From Bacillota bacterium (GTDB lineage Bacteria > Bacillota > Sulfobacillia > Sulfobacillales > Sulfobacillaceae): DNA of 64,000 bases. The notes under the pieces were generated by a model. The model was not told the origin of the DNA. It saw nothing but the letters and a program-made list of their open reading frames with translations, and searched no databases. Location of the stretch: contig JAKBWA010000003.1 in NCBI GenBank assembly GCA_021841025.1, positions 24,356-88,355 of the forward strand, read 5' to 3'. Positions 51,785-61,525 of this stretch are shown in pieces. Within the stretch, counting starts at the first letter, position 1; each line of letters begins with the position of its first letter. The position numbers were made by a program, and so were the translations under genes.

Positions 51785-53599
51785 GTGACAAATCGTTGGC
51801 TTAGAGGAGTTCTGACACTTATTTTGTCGGTGCTCTTCGTTGTGACGTTATGGGAATTGATGAGTGGACAGACGTCCACAACCACTCATGAATCTTACAG
51901 CCGATTACTATCAATGGCGTCTGGAGGACATGTCTCAAAGGTCCGCATTGATCCGCAGACTCATACGGTTTATGCGACCACATCTACCGGCAAGAGTTTT
52001 CAAACCACTTATGCCACAGGGGGAACGGCATCACTTGCAGACACACTGACGCATAATCATGTGACTGTAGACATTATGAAACCTGCTACCACTTCAGTGT
52101 GGCTGAGTTTAATTGGCAATCTTCTTCCCTTGCTCGTCATTGTGTTTATGCTGTATTTCGTGTTCAACCAAACTCAGGGCGGTGGCAACAGGGTCATGCA
52201 ATTTGGCAAATCGCGAGCTAGATTGCACAGTGAAGATACCACGCGGGTAACTTTTGCTGACGTCGCGGGGGTCGACGAAGAGAAACAGGAATTACAGGAA
52301 GTTGTTGACTTCCTCCGATATCCTAAAAAATATTTGGAACTCGGTGCAAGAATTCCGAAGGGCATTTTGCTCTCAGGGGCTCCTGGAACTGGTAAGACGT
52401 TATTAGCCAAAGCTGTGGCGGGCGAAGCCGGGGTTCCTTTCTTCTCGGATAGCGGTTCCGATTTCGTTGAGATGTTTGTCGGTGTAGGAGCTTCAAGGGT
52501 GCGGGATCTGTTTGATCAAGCCAAGAAAAATGCCCCATGCATTTTGTTTATTGATGAAATCGATGCTGTTGGCCGTATGCGAGGAGCTGGATACGGCGGC
52601 GGGCACGACGAGAGAGAGCAAACGCTCAACCAACTCTTGGTTGAGATGGATGGATTCGGCGTCAATGAAGGCATTATTGTGATTGCGGCCACCAACCGTC
52701 CCGATGTTTTGGATCCTGCTCTATTGCGCCCTGGCCGGTTTGACCGGCAGGTAATTGTGCACAGGCCCGATGTTAAAGGGCGGGAAGCCATTTTGAAGGT
52801 GCATACCCGGGGCAAGCCGTTGGGAGACGACGTGGACTTGGGGGTTATTGCGAAAAGAACTCCGGGTTATACCGGTGCTGATTTGGCTAATTTGGCTAAT
52901 GAGGCGGCCTTGTTGGCGGCGCGCAATCGTGCCAAGAGCATTCGCATGATTGACTTTGAAGAAGCAGCCGAACGGATTATGGCGGGACCTCAAAAAAAGA
53001 GCCGTGTCATTAGCGAAAAGGAAAAGAAAGCGGTGGCTTTTCACGAATCGGGGCATACTCTTGTGGGAATGTTGGTGCCCCATGGGGATCCCGTCCACAA
53101 AGTGACCATTATTCCCCGGGGTATGGCAATGGGATACACACTGCCTTTGCCTGACGAGGATCGGTACCTAACTACCAAGAGCCAAATTCTAGATCAGGTG
53201 GCAATGGCACTGGGCGGCCGTGCGGCCGAGGAACTGGTCTTTGGCGAGATTTCCACTGGGGCACAAAATGACCTGGAGAAATCGACGTCCATGGTCCGGC
53301 AAATGATTACGGAGTATGGAATGTCTGATGAGCTAGGACCAATGACTTATGGGCAAAAGCAAGACCAGGTCTTTCTGGGGCGTGACTTAGCCAGGGACCG
53401 TGATTACAGTGAAGATGTCGCGTCGGCAATCGACCGGGAAGTGCGGCAGATCGTAATGGAACAGTATCAACGAGCCAAAAATATCTTAATGACGCACCGG
53501 ACGACGCTGAACCGACTGGCTCTGACCTTGATGGAAAAGGAGACGATATTGGCCGCAGAATTACAGGCGATTGTTCACGGTCGAGAAGTCGCTATTTAA
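51785..53599 (+). CDS. ftsH: ATP-dependent zinc metalloprotease FtsH
   Basis: A membrane AAA+ protease that degrades misfolded and regulatory proteins. Two membrane segments (about residues 7-26 and 105-127) flank an external domain. The AAA domain has Walker A GAPGTGKT, Walker [11 protein letters not shown], pore loop MFVG and [23 protein letters not shown]. The zinc site is HESGH with downstream [10 protein letters not shown]. It has 604 residues, slightly short at the C terminus. Just before the pore loop it reads FFSDSGSDF where most FtsH have FFSISGSDF. GTG 51785 follows GAGGAGG. Confidence 0.97.
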   Translation: MTNRWLRGVLTLILSVLFVVTLWELMSGQTSTTTHESYSRLLSMASGGHVSKVRIDPQTHTVYATTSTGKSFQTTYATGGTASLADTLTHNHVTVDIMKPATTSVWLSLIGNLLPLLVIVFMLYFVFNQTQGGGNRVMQFGKSRARLHSEDTTRVTFADVAGVDEEKQELQEVVDFLRYPKKYLELGARIPKGILLSGAPGTGKTLLAKAVAGEAGVPFFSDSGSDFVEMFVGVGASRVRDLFDQAKKNAPCILFIDEIDAVGRMRGAGYGGGHDEREQTLNQLLVEMDGFGVNEGIIVIAATNRPDVLDPALLRPGRFDRQVIVHRPDVKGREAILKVHTRGKPLGDDVDLGVIAKRTPGYTGADLANLANEAALLAARNRAKSIRMIDFEEAAERIMAGPQKKSRVISEKEKKAVAFHESGHTLVGMLVPHGDPVHKVTIIPRGMAMGYTLPLPDEDRYLTTKSQILDQVAMALGGRAAEELVFGEISTGAQNDLEKSTSMVRQMITEYGMSDELGPMTYGQKQDQVFLGRDLARDRDYSEDVASAIDREVRQIVMEQYQRAKNILMTHRTTLNRLALTLMEKETILAAELQAIVHGREVAI

Positions 53600-53606
53600 C
53601 TGGGCC

Positions 53607-53641
53607 GCCCGAAAGTACGAGTATTTCCCGTTCTTTCGGGC
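53607..53641 (+). terminator. Stem-loop between ftsH and yfmF
   Basis: GCCCGAAAG (53607-53615) pairs with CTTTCGGGC (53633-53641). The following sequence is only moderately T-rich, so it may be partial termination or attenuation. Confidence 0.5.
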
Positions 53642-53687
53642 TACTCTTTATGTGGGGCGGTGTGAACGCGAGAAGGGAGTGGATAAG

Positions 53688-55001
53688 TTGTCTGTTACTG
53701 CCAAGGGAAAGGGGTTTGTGGGGCAAATCCATGAAGGGGCAGGGTGGTACTGTTTTCCTACCTCACGATTTAAGACAATTACGCTTCATGCTTTTATTAT
53801 TAACGAACTGAACCGGGAAGAAGCGGCATTTGGTGCTATTCTTCCTCATGTGTTGCAGCGTGGAACAAGTAAGTGGCCGACTTTTATGCAAATGGAGCAA
53901 ACTTTGGAAGAGTTGTATGGAGCGTCACTGCGAGCCGAAGTCGGCAAGATTGCGGATAAGCAGTTGATTTCGGTACACCTTGAAATTGTGAACGGCTGCT
54001 ATCTACCAGGAAAACCGGACACTTTAAGGCTCGGTCTGGAATTTTTGCAAGAGGTTCTTGACCATCCTCATACACGAGACGGGGTTTTTCCCAAAGATGT
54101 GGTTGATCAGGAAAAAGACTTGCTGAGACGGCAAATTTTGGGGTTGATTAACGACAAGGGACAATATGCCGCAACGCGCTTAATCGAAGCTATGGCCGAT
54201 GGAAGGCGTTTTGGACTGCGCAAGCTAGGCCAAGTCGAAGATTTGGATAAAATTACCCCACATGCCCTTTATGAATATTATCAAAAAGTACATAGGACCC
54301 GTCCTTTGATTTTGTTTGCCGTGGGAGACATCGATCCCGGCATTATTGAGCAGTTTATGCAGAAATACCGCTCCCCCACGCCGCGGCAGGAACTACAGTC
54401 TATTGAAGCCTACACCCCTCATTTTCATGATCGCTTTTTGACCGAACAGCATGATGTTCGCCAAGGAAAGCTCAATCTCGGATATTACACAGGTGTCACC
54501 TTAGATGACGCCAGATATCCGGCGATGATGATGTATGCAGGCATATTAGGCGGATTTCCTCATTCCAAGCTCTTTGTCAATGTCCGGGAAAAGGCCAGCT
54601 TGGCTTATTACGCCTATGCCAGACTGGATGCGATGCTGGGGTATATGATGTTAGGGGCGGGAATTGAATTTGAAGATTTTGAACCGGCTCTGGACATTAT
54701 CCGTCAACAGGTTGAAGCCATGCGGCAAGGCGACATCAGTGATCAGCAATGGGAATTTACGCTGCGGGCCTTTGACAATGACATCTTGTCGGAAGAAGAC
54801 AGCCCGAGCCAGCTTATTGGCCGCTATCTGGAATCTGTCATGGCAGGAGGCGGGCTGATTGGGGAGGCCTTGAGACAGGCTTTGCATGACGTGACACCTG
54901 AGCAAGTGAAACAGGTGGCTCAAGACATTTCTTTGGATACCGTGTTTTTCCTGACGCGCAAGGACACTCAGGCAAAAGTCAGAGAGGAGGGACTTTCGTG
55001 A
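53688..55001 (+). CDS. yfmF: M16 family peptidase-like protein YfmF (inactive subunit)
   Basis: A 437-residue M16 (insulinase/processing peptidase) fold protein. It lacks the zinc HxxEH motif at the expected place (the corresponding segment reads LPHVLQRGTSKWPTFMQMEQ), as in Bacillus YfmF, linked to 5-aminopentanol modification of EF-P. It pairs with the active YfmH downstream. TTG 53688 lies 8 bases after AAGGGAG; the frame is open further upstream into the end of ftsH, but that part is not conserved-looking. It overlaps yfmH by 4 bases. Confidence 0.88.
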   Translation: MSVTAKGKGFVGQIHEGAGWYCFPTSRFKTITLHAFIINELNREEAAFGAILPHVLQRGTSKWPTFMQMEQTLEELYGASLRAEVGKIADKQLISVHLEIVNGCYLPGKPDTLRLGLEFLQEVLDHPHTRDGVFPKDVVDQEKDLLRRQILGLINDKGQYAATRLIEAMADGRRFGLRKLGQVEDLDKITPHALYEYYQKVHRTRPLILFAVGDIDPGIIEQFMQKYRSPTPRQELQSIEAYTPHFHDRFLTEQHDVRQGKLNLGYYTGVTLDDARYPAMMMYAGILGGFPHSKLFVNVREKASLAYYAYARLDAMLGYMMLGAGIEFEDFEPALDIIRQQVEAMRQGDISDQQWEFTLRAFDNDILSEEDSPSQLIGRYLESVMAGGGLIGEALRQALHDVTPEQVKQVAQDISLDTVFFLTRKDTQAKVREEGLS

Positions 55002-56299
55002 ATCCAGTGCAATCCATCGAAGACGCTGCGATTGGTGAAAAACGTGAGCAATTGGTCTTGCCTTCAGGGTTGCCGGTCGTCGTCTTTCCTCGCCCCGGGT
55101 TTAAAAAGACCTTTGCTACCTTTGCTACCTATTACGGCTCCATCGACAACGCCTTCCGCGATCCGCAAACCGGACGAGAGATCACGGTTCCTGACGGAAT
55201 TGCCCATTTCCTCGAACATAAAATGTTTGAAAAAAAAGGCGGCGGCGACGCGTTTGACGATTTCGCCCGGTTAGGTGCATCGTCCAATGCCTATACGGAC
55301 TATACCTCTACCACGTTTTTGTTTCAGACCACTGCTCAGGTCTTGGACAATTTGGGGATTCTATTGGATTTTGTGCAGGAACCCTACTTTACCGAGGCAA
55401 ATGTGGAAAAAGAAAAGGGGATTATTGAACAGGAAATTCGCATGTATTTAGATATGCCGGGAGACAGGCTGCATTCGAATTTAATGCGGGCACTGTATGT
55501 GAATCATCCTGTGCGCATTGACATAGCCGGCACGGTCGAGTCTATCCGCACCATTACTCCGGATAACCTATATACGTGCTACCGGACATTTTATCACCCC
55601 ACGAACATGATCTTGCTGGTTATCGGCGATGTGGATCCCCAACAAATTTTTGATTACGCCTGGGAAAATCAAAAGCGCAAGAAGTACGGCAAACAAACCG
55701 CCATTACCCGAATTTTTCCATCAGAGCCTCCCCATGTAGCCGAAAAACGCCGTGAACAACACATGGTCGTGTCTATGCCGTTGTTTGTGATGGGCTATAA
55801 GGAGCGAGGAGTCCAGCTAGCTGGACAAGATCTGTTGCGCCAGGAGATTACTTACGGGTTGATGTGGCAAATGCTTGTAGGGCGCAGTTCACCTTTGTTT
55901 CATCGCCTCTATGGCCAAGGATTGATTAATGACCGCTTCTATGCCCGCTATGGGGCATCGACAACCTTTGGATTTAGCACTTTGGGCGGCGAAACACCGG
56001 ATCCTGCGGCCTTGGAAGCGCAATTACTGGAAGGACTCCACAATGCCCCTTTGCGCGAAGATGATTTGGAGCGAGCTAAAAAGCGCGAAGTCGGGGAATA
56101 CATTGCGCTCTTCCAAAATCCCGAGGAACTGGCTTATGCTTTCAATCACTTTTTCTTTCGGCAGATTGACATTTTTGACTATGTCAATACCGTGTTGTCC
56201 ATTCGCCTTGATGATATTGAACGGGCCCGTCGCCTTCACCTCAATGAATCACTCCGGGCAACTTCTGTCATTCTACCCGAAGTGGCAGACGAGAGCTGA
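54998..56299 (+). CDS. yfmH: M16 family metallopeptidase YfmH
   Basis: A 433-residue M16 peptidase with the inverted zinc motif HFLEH (in DGIAHFLEHKMFE) and the downstream glutamate region (EKGIIEQEIRMYLD). It is the catalytic partner of YfmF. In Bacillus the pair is needed for EF-P lysine modification by an unclear proteolytic step. GTG 54998 overlaps the yfmF stop (GTGA), so the two are translationally coupled. Confidence 0.92.
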   Translation: MNPVQSIEDAAIGEKREQLVLPSGLPVVVFPRPGFKKTFATFATYYGSIDNAFRDPQTGREITVPDGIAHFLEHKMFEKKGGGDAFDDFARLGASSNAYTDYTSTTFLFQTTAQVLDNLGILLDFVQEPYFTEANVEKEKGIIEQEIRMYLDMPGDRLHSNLMRALYVNHPVRIDIAGTVESIRTITPDNLYTCYRTFYHPTNMILLVIGDVDPQQIFDYAWENQKRKKYGKQTAITRIFPSEPPHVAEKRREQHMVVSMPLFVMGYKERGVQLAGQDLLRQEITYGLMWQMLVGRSSPLFHRLYGQGLINDRFYARYGASTTFGFSTLGGETPDPAALEAQLLEGLHNAPLREDDLERAKKREVGEYIALFQNPEELAYAFNHFFFRQIDIFDYVNTVLSIRLDDIERARRLHLNESLRATSVILPEVADES

Positions 56300-56435
56300 C
56301 CTTGCGTCTTGGGGGAATCGACGGCTGGCAATAGGCTATGCAACGGCTTTTGAGGAGGATTGAAAAACGCTTGGGAGGAAAATCTTGTCAAGGTCCCTGA
56401 AGCGGTTATTGGTAAAGAAAGGAGGGGCAGGCTTT

Positions 56436-57980
56436 GTGTGGCTGCCAACAGACATGGAACCTCTAATGATTTCCGGAAATGATTTGAGCATTGAACAAGC
56501 ATACCGCGTAGCCCACTATCATCACCCCATAAAATTAAGCCAGGAGGCCGCCAATAAGATGGCGGCCTCCCGTAATATGGTAGTGCGTTACTTGACTGAA
56601 GGGCACAGCGTCTATGGGGTTACGACAGGATTTGGACGGTTTAGTGATGTGTTGATTCCCCAGGACAAGCGTCAGGAACTGCAGATCAATTTGCTAAGAA
56701 GTCATGCTGCCGGGGTAGGAGAGCCGTTTTCTCCAGAGATTGTCCGGGGCATGATGCTGCTTCGGGCCAATGCTTTGGCCAAAGGCTATTCGGGGATCAG
56801 GACTCAAGTGATAACGTTGCTTATCGAAATGCTCAACCGCAATGTGGTGCCGGTGATTCCCCAGCAAGGCTCAGTCGGGGCGAGCGGAGATTTAGCGCCA
56901 TTAGCCCATTTGGCGCTGGTGCTTATTGGAGAGGGGTGGGCCACAGTCGGGCACTCCCAGGAGGTATTGCCTGGTGATCAGGCTTTGCGCCGTGCCGGGC
57001 TAGAGCCCGTGGTGCTCGAAGCGAAAGAGGGATTGGCGCTGATTAATGGAACGCAGGCCATGAGTTCTTTGGGGGTAGACGCAATTATGCAAGCTCAATT
57101 TTTAGCGCTGTGGGCCGATGCAGCCGCTTCTTTAAGCATGGAAGCCCTGCGGGCCATTCCTATGGCCTTTCATCCGCTTGTGGCCCAAATGAGGCCTCAT
57201 CCGGGCCAGGGAATCGTTCAACGTCATCTGTTAACTATGCTCGAAGGAAGCCGATTAGTGACAAACCCCGGAGAATTGCGAATGCAAGACGCCTATTCGC
57301 TGCGGGCGACCCCTCAGGTACACGGGGCGTGTTTGGACGCTTTGGAACATATTCGGCAGGTTGTGAGGCGGGAAATCAACAGTGCCACGGATAATCCTTT
57401 GCTCTTTCCCGAGGTGGATATGGTGATCTCCGCAGGCAATTTTCATGGAGAGCCCTTAGCCTTAGCACTGGATTATTTAGCGATAGCCAGCGCGGAATGG
57501 GCGAGCATTAGTGAAAGGCGGATAGAACGGATGGTGAATCCGGCGTTGTCTGGGCTTCCTCCTTTTTTGACCCGTGAGGGCGGGATTTACTCCGGGCTGA
57601 TGCTTGCGCAATACACGGCGGCAAGTCTCGTGTCTGAGAATAAGGTATGGGCTCATCCTTCCAGCGTTGATTCCATTCCCACGTCGGCCAACCAGGAAGA
57701 TCATGTGTCAATGGGAACGACCGCAGGCCGTAAAGCCCATACCATAATCCACAATCTTCGTTACGTTTTGAGTATTGAATTGATGTCGGCAGCCCAGGCA
57801 TGTGATTTGCTAGGACCCGAGAAAATGGCTGCCAAGACACACCAGGTCTATGCATGGGTGCGAGAACTCGTACCGCCTTTGGAGGTTGACAGGCCTCTGG
57901 CGCCCGACATTGCATTGATTGCCGAAAGCCTGTTGGACCCAGATACAGTGAGTTGGCTAGAACACCTCTTGATGGCGTAA
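56436..57980 (+). CDS. hutH: Histidine ammonia-lyase
   Basis: Deaminates histidine to urocanate. The MIO prosthetic group forms from the ASG of GSVGASGDLAPLAH. Other signatures are YGVTTGFGRF near the N terminus, GTQAMSSLGV, QDAYSLRATPQVHG and NQEDHVSMG. It has 514 residues (Bacillus 508). GTG 56436 lies 10 bases after AAAGGAGG; an upstream TTG at 56385 is less likely. No hutU, hutI or hutG are adjacent, so either they lie elsewhere or urocanate is the end product here. The end overlaps the convergent HAD gene by 24 bases. Confidence 0.94.
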   Translation: MWLPTDMEPLMISGNDLSIEQAYRVAHYHHPIKLSQEAANKMAASRNMVVRYLTEGHSVYGVTTGFGRFSDVLIPQDKRQELQINLLRSHAAGVGEPFSPEIVRGMMLLRANALAKGYSGIRTQVITLLIEMLNRNVVPVIPQQGSVGASGDLAPLAHLALVLIGEGWATVGHSQEVLPGDQALRRAGLEPVVLEAKEGLALINGTQAMSSLGVDAIMQAQFLALWADAAASLSMEALRAIPMAFHPLVAQMRPHPGQGIVQRHLLTMLEGSRLVTNPGELRMQDAYSLRATPQVHGACLDALEHIRQVVRREINSATDNPLLFPEVDMVISAGNFHGEPLALALDYLAIASAEWASISERRIERMVNPALSGLPPFLTREGGIYSGLMLAQYTAASLVSENKVWAHPSSVDSIPTSANQEDHVSMGTTAGRKAHTIIHNLRYVLSIELMSAAQACDLLGPEKMAAKTHQVYAWVRELVPPLEVDRPLAPDIALIAESLLDPDTVSWLEHLLMA

Positions 57981-58787
57981 AGGGCCTAGGAGGCCTTGCT
58001 GTTCTGCCCACAAAATAGCCTTGGTGACAGGATCGTCCGCACCTTTGGGGGTGACATAGTCGGCCACCTTCTGGCACTCAGGCGGTCCGTCTCCCGAAGC
58101 GATGCCAACGCCCGCCCACTCTAGCATAGGCACGTCATTAAGTCCGTCGCCGATGGCTAACACATTCTGACGGGGTATAAGGGATTTCCGGGCCAGATAT
58201 CCGAGCCCTTCTGATTTATTGACATGGGGAGCTAAGATGTTGACCTCAATAAAATGGTCATGGTCGAACATCGTCAATTCATAATCCTCGCCCTTAATCC
58301 CATAATCGCGGACAAATTGTTCGACCTTCTCCCGACCTAAAAGCAAAATCTCCATAGGCTTGCGGGGAATGCGTGTCTGGGATGTGACCAGGAGATCTTC
58401 TGGCTTTTGCCAGCGTTCGTAATCATCCGGTGTTCGGGTTAGAAATACCGGATATTGATATCCGAAATAAAAGCGCATATGGGCATGGGTGTCAAAAGAC
58501 CAGCGCAACATTTCTTCGGCGCGGACTCTGGGAACCCCGTGACGGTACATTTCGTGGGGGTGTTTCGAAGGATCAAAGACGTAGGCTCCGTTGTGCGCAA
58601 TGATGGGTCCCGGTATACCTAATTCCTGTTGAGATCTCAGAGCCGTGCGCCAACTCCGTCCCGTGGCAATCACAATGTGGATTCCCGTTTTCCATAATTG
58701 CCGGAGTAAATGCGCTGCCTTTGGATTCACATGCATATCGCCATTGAACAAAGTTCCGTCCAAATCGCATACGATCATCTGTATCAC
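57957..58787 (-). CDS. Cof-type HAD phosphatase
   Basis: A 276-residue HAD-IIB (Cof/YidA-like) hydrolase with IVCDLDGTLFNGD (motif I), IVIATGRS (motif II), LAIGDGLNDVPML (motif IV) and a C2 cap with NKSEGLGYLA between. Members dephosphorylate sugar phosphates or flavin nucleotides; the substrate is unknown. GTG 58787 follows GAGGCGG at 7 bases. It is convergent with hutH and divergent from the addB-like gene. Confidence 0.9.
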   Translation of the reverse strand: MIQMIVCDLDGTLFNGDMHVNPKAAHLLRQLWKTGIHIVIATGRSWRTALRSQQELGIPGPIIAHNGAYVFDPSKHPHEMYRHGVPRVRAEEMLRWSFDTHAHMRFYFGYQYPVFLTRTPDDYERWQKPEDLLVTSQTRIPRKPMEILLLGREKVEQFVRDYGIKGEDYELTMFDHDHFIEVNILAPHVNKSEGLGYLARKSLIPRQNVLAIGDGLNDVPMLEWAGVGIASGDGPPECQKVADYVTPKGADDPVTKAILWAEQQGLLGPLRHQEVF

Positions 58788-58874
58788 AGTAATCCGCCTC
58801 TTTTCTGCCCATGTTCCTGCCGTTAAAATATTGTATTCTATAGTAATCCGGCATGAAGCATGGGAGGTACGGTA

Positions 58875-61364
58875 TTGATCCGAATAATTTTAGGTTCTCC
58901 TCGCCATTTACAAGAACGCTGGATAAAGGACTACCAGCAAGGGATCTTGCAAGGGCCAACCTTCGTTCCCAATGAGACGCTCGCTCACTATCTCCTTAGC
59001 CTTCTTCAGAGGCAGGGCAAGGTTTATCCTTTGCCCGCTATTAGGACTTTGTGGGACTACGCTCGTTCCGGATTGCCGCAAAATGCGAATGTGGCCCCCA
59101 TTGGAATGGAACACCAGTTGGCTGTGGTGTTAGCCCGAGATCTCGGCAACGAGTTGCCTCACCAAGTTCCAGGAATTTATTTGAACATTATTCGCCATGC
59201 CTTAGAACTCCGTCGGCAGCATGTTCAACTCCCGTCCTATGATGGTATTCCCTGGCCCCGTATATTGGCGTGGCTTGAAGATATTTGGCCCGATACGCTG
59301 TATGACGAGTTCCGGGTTTATCAATATGCCTCGACCGTATTGAATGTCTCTACTAGCACCTCCTGGGTCGCCATTTATGGCTACGTGGAAGCTCATGAAT
59401 CCCAGTGGCAGTTGCTTGAAAAATTGTCGCATCACTATTCTATCATCGTCTATTCTCCCTGGTTGACCTCATATGAGAATATCTTGACGGAGGACTGGAT
59501 AAAGAGATGGCAACAACAAGGGGCTTCTACGGAAGTTTTAAAGGATGACTCATTGCCAGTACGAGAGAGCGTCGTGAGAGTCCGCCCCGGGACTTTGACA
59601 CTTCATGCAATCATTGAGGAAATCAAGGATCATGCCGATCACGACGTGCTGTTGGCCTTAACAGGAATCGACGCGATCCCTTTAACGCGGCTGGCCAAAA
59701 GACGCGGCCTGAACTTAGCCCAACCTCACTCGGTTTTGTATTCCGCAAAATATGTATGGCAGGCTTTTTGGCGTCTGGCTCGGGGTGTCCAACACGATAC
59801 GGATTTGCCCTTGTGGCTGGAATCCGTCACCGAGAAGCACGATGAAAAAGAAGCCCGCGAATTCCTTACCAGGTGGAGCGAAAGTTTGCGGCGCGTTAAG
59901 AATTGGCACGAGGTCAGCGATCTCTTCCATGACGCAGCCTATTTTCATGACCAGGAAGATTTGAGGGCTGCCTTAAGCGCTTGTTCCAACTGGGATATCT
60001 ATGATCAATGGAATATTGTGCCCTATCCGGAGCTGGTTGACAATTTGCAAGCACTTTTGGGTTTTACCGCACCTTATACCGTCAAAGGAAACACGGTCTG
60101 GGCAGAAGGGCTCAACGTACGCGGACTCAGTGCCGATGTGATTATCGTGGCCGCTTTAAAAGAGGGAAGCTTCCCGCGCCAAAGATCATCCCATTCATTG
60201 TGGAGTCCTGAACTCGCTCAACTGTACCGCCTTCCGGGAGACGACCACCTTCATCAGCAAGATCTTCACCTTTTGCACTTGCTCAAAGAATCGGCCAGGC
60301 AGAAAATTTGCTGGATGGCCGCCGCAGGCGATGAGGGTGTGATGTGGTATTTGGGTGACAGCGGTGACAACAATGAAAAGACCTACAGAGCTGGTCCGGA
60401 GTTGCTTTATCCTGACAGAACGGGGACTAACAAAGAGCAAATTGTCAGGCACTATCAAAGCCATTATGACGAAGAGATTTTAGATGATTACCAAGGAGTT
60501 GTCGGCCCAGAGATGGGAGAGACATTATGGCCCTCGAGTTTTACGCCAACGCAGCTCGAACATTTTGGCACCTGCCCTTTGGCCTATTTTTACGAATACA
60601 TTCTCGGTATTGAGCCTCTCCCGTACAATCTCACCGGCAATGTCGCGCCGGCCAAAAAAGGACAATGGATGCACAAAGTGTTGGAAGAGGCTGTTCAACT
60701 CAAGAATGGACTCACGGCTCGAGAAATGCGACAGCTCCTAGACGCTGTAATTCGCCTATATCCTCCTTCTCAACCTGTGCTAGAGGCTGTTATGCGTCAT
60801 CAAACAGAGGACATGTTGCGCGATCTCCTGCAGGCATGGCCCCTCATTCGGCCTCGAGTAAAGACAACTGTGGCTACGGAATACCGGGTTCGGGGAGAAA
60901 TGCCTACGGATTTGGGCATGTGGCCTTTTGAAGGGCGGCTCGACCGGATAGATCAGGCTCAAGACGGCATTGTGACGATCATCGATTATAAGACAGGGGC
61001 AGTAAAAAATCCCAATCACTTGTCGGCGGACAATCTACAGCTTCCGCTCTACTATGACGTGATGAAAGAGCGATTTCCCGATAAGCCGATTATGGCTAAA
61101 GTGCAAGGTGTGTCTTCCGCTAATCACTTCCAGAGCTGGGATATAGAGCCAGACAGTCAAATTGTTGGCATGGCCCAACAGATTGTCAACCAAATGGCTT
61201 GGCGCATTCGGCGAGGAGATTTTTTGCCGTTGCCCCGTTTGGATCAGGACCCCTGCCGCATTTGTGCCTTTGCTCATTTGTGTCCCAACGACATCAAAAC
61301 CATTAGACGGCGCAAAAATGCGTCAGATGCGAACTATTGGAATTTATGGGAGCAAAGGGGATGA
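58875..61364 (+). CDS. addB: AddB-like PD-(D/E)XK nuclease (recombinational repair)
   Basis: An 829-residue protein resembling the AddB subunit of the double-strand-break end-processing complex. The C terminus has a RecB-type nuclease: FEGRLDRID and IIDYKTG, plus cysteines of a Fe-S cluster (GTCPLAYFYEY, and CRICAFAHLC). The helicase-like N-terminal part lacks a Walker A (the start reads RIILGSPRHLQERW), unlike Bacillus AddB, and the protein is ~300 residues shorter. TTG 58875 follows GGGAGG at 7 bases. Partner helicase gene lies 161 bases downstream. Confidence 0.85.
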   Translation: MIRIILGSPRHLQERWIKDYQQGILQGPTFVPNETLAHYLLSLLQRQGKVYPLPAIRTLWDYARSGLPQNANVAPIGMEHQLAVVLARDLGNELPHQVPGIYLNIIRHALELRRQHVQLPSYDGIPWPRILAWLEDIWPDTLYDEFRVYQYASTVLNVSTSTSWVAIYGYVEAHESQWQLLEKLSHHYSIIVYSPWLTSYENILTEDWIKRWQQQGASTEVLKDDSLPVRESVVRVRPGTLTLHAIIEEIKDHADHDVLLALTGIDAIPLTRLAKRRGLNLAQPHSVLYSAKYVWQAFWRLARGVQHDTDLPLWLESVTEKHDEKEAREFLTRWSESLRRVKNWHEVSDLFHDAAYFHDQEDLRAALSACSNWDIYDQWNIVPYPELVDNLQALLGFTAPYTVKGNTVWAEGLNVRGLSADVIIVAALKEGSFPRQRSSHSLWSPELAQLYRLPGDDHLHQQDLHLLHLLKESARQKICWMAAAGDEGVMWYLGDSGDNNEKTYRAGPELLYPDRTGTNKEQIVRHYQSHYDEEILDDYQGVVGPEMGETLWPSSFTPTQLEHFGTCPLAYFYEYILGIEPLPYNLTGNVAPAKKGQWMHKVLEEAVQLKNGLTAREMRQLLDAVIRLYPPSQPVLEAVMRHQTEDMLRDLLQAWPLIRPRVKTTVATEYRVRGEMPTDLGMWPFEGRLDRIDQAQDGIVTIIDYKTGAVKNPNHLSADNLQLPLYYDVMKERFPDKPIMAKVQGVSSANHFQSWDIEPDSQIVGMAQQIVNQMAWRIRRGDFLPLPRLDQDPCRICAFAHLCPNDIKTIRRRKNASDANYWNLWEQRG

Positions 61365-61525
61365 CAATCCCATTCCTGGCGAACCCTCGCTGCCCACAGG
61401 GTGTCGGCGGGGCAGTCTGCGGAGGAATATCAACAGTGCTCAAAGAATGAGAATGAGAGAAGACAAAGAGGGGAGGCAGGAAGGTTATTTTTTGGCGCCA
61501 GTCAAAAAATGCCCTGAAGGGAAAG

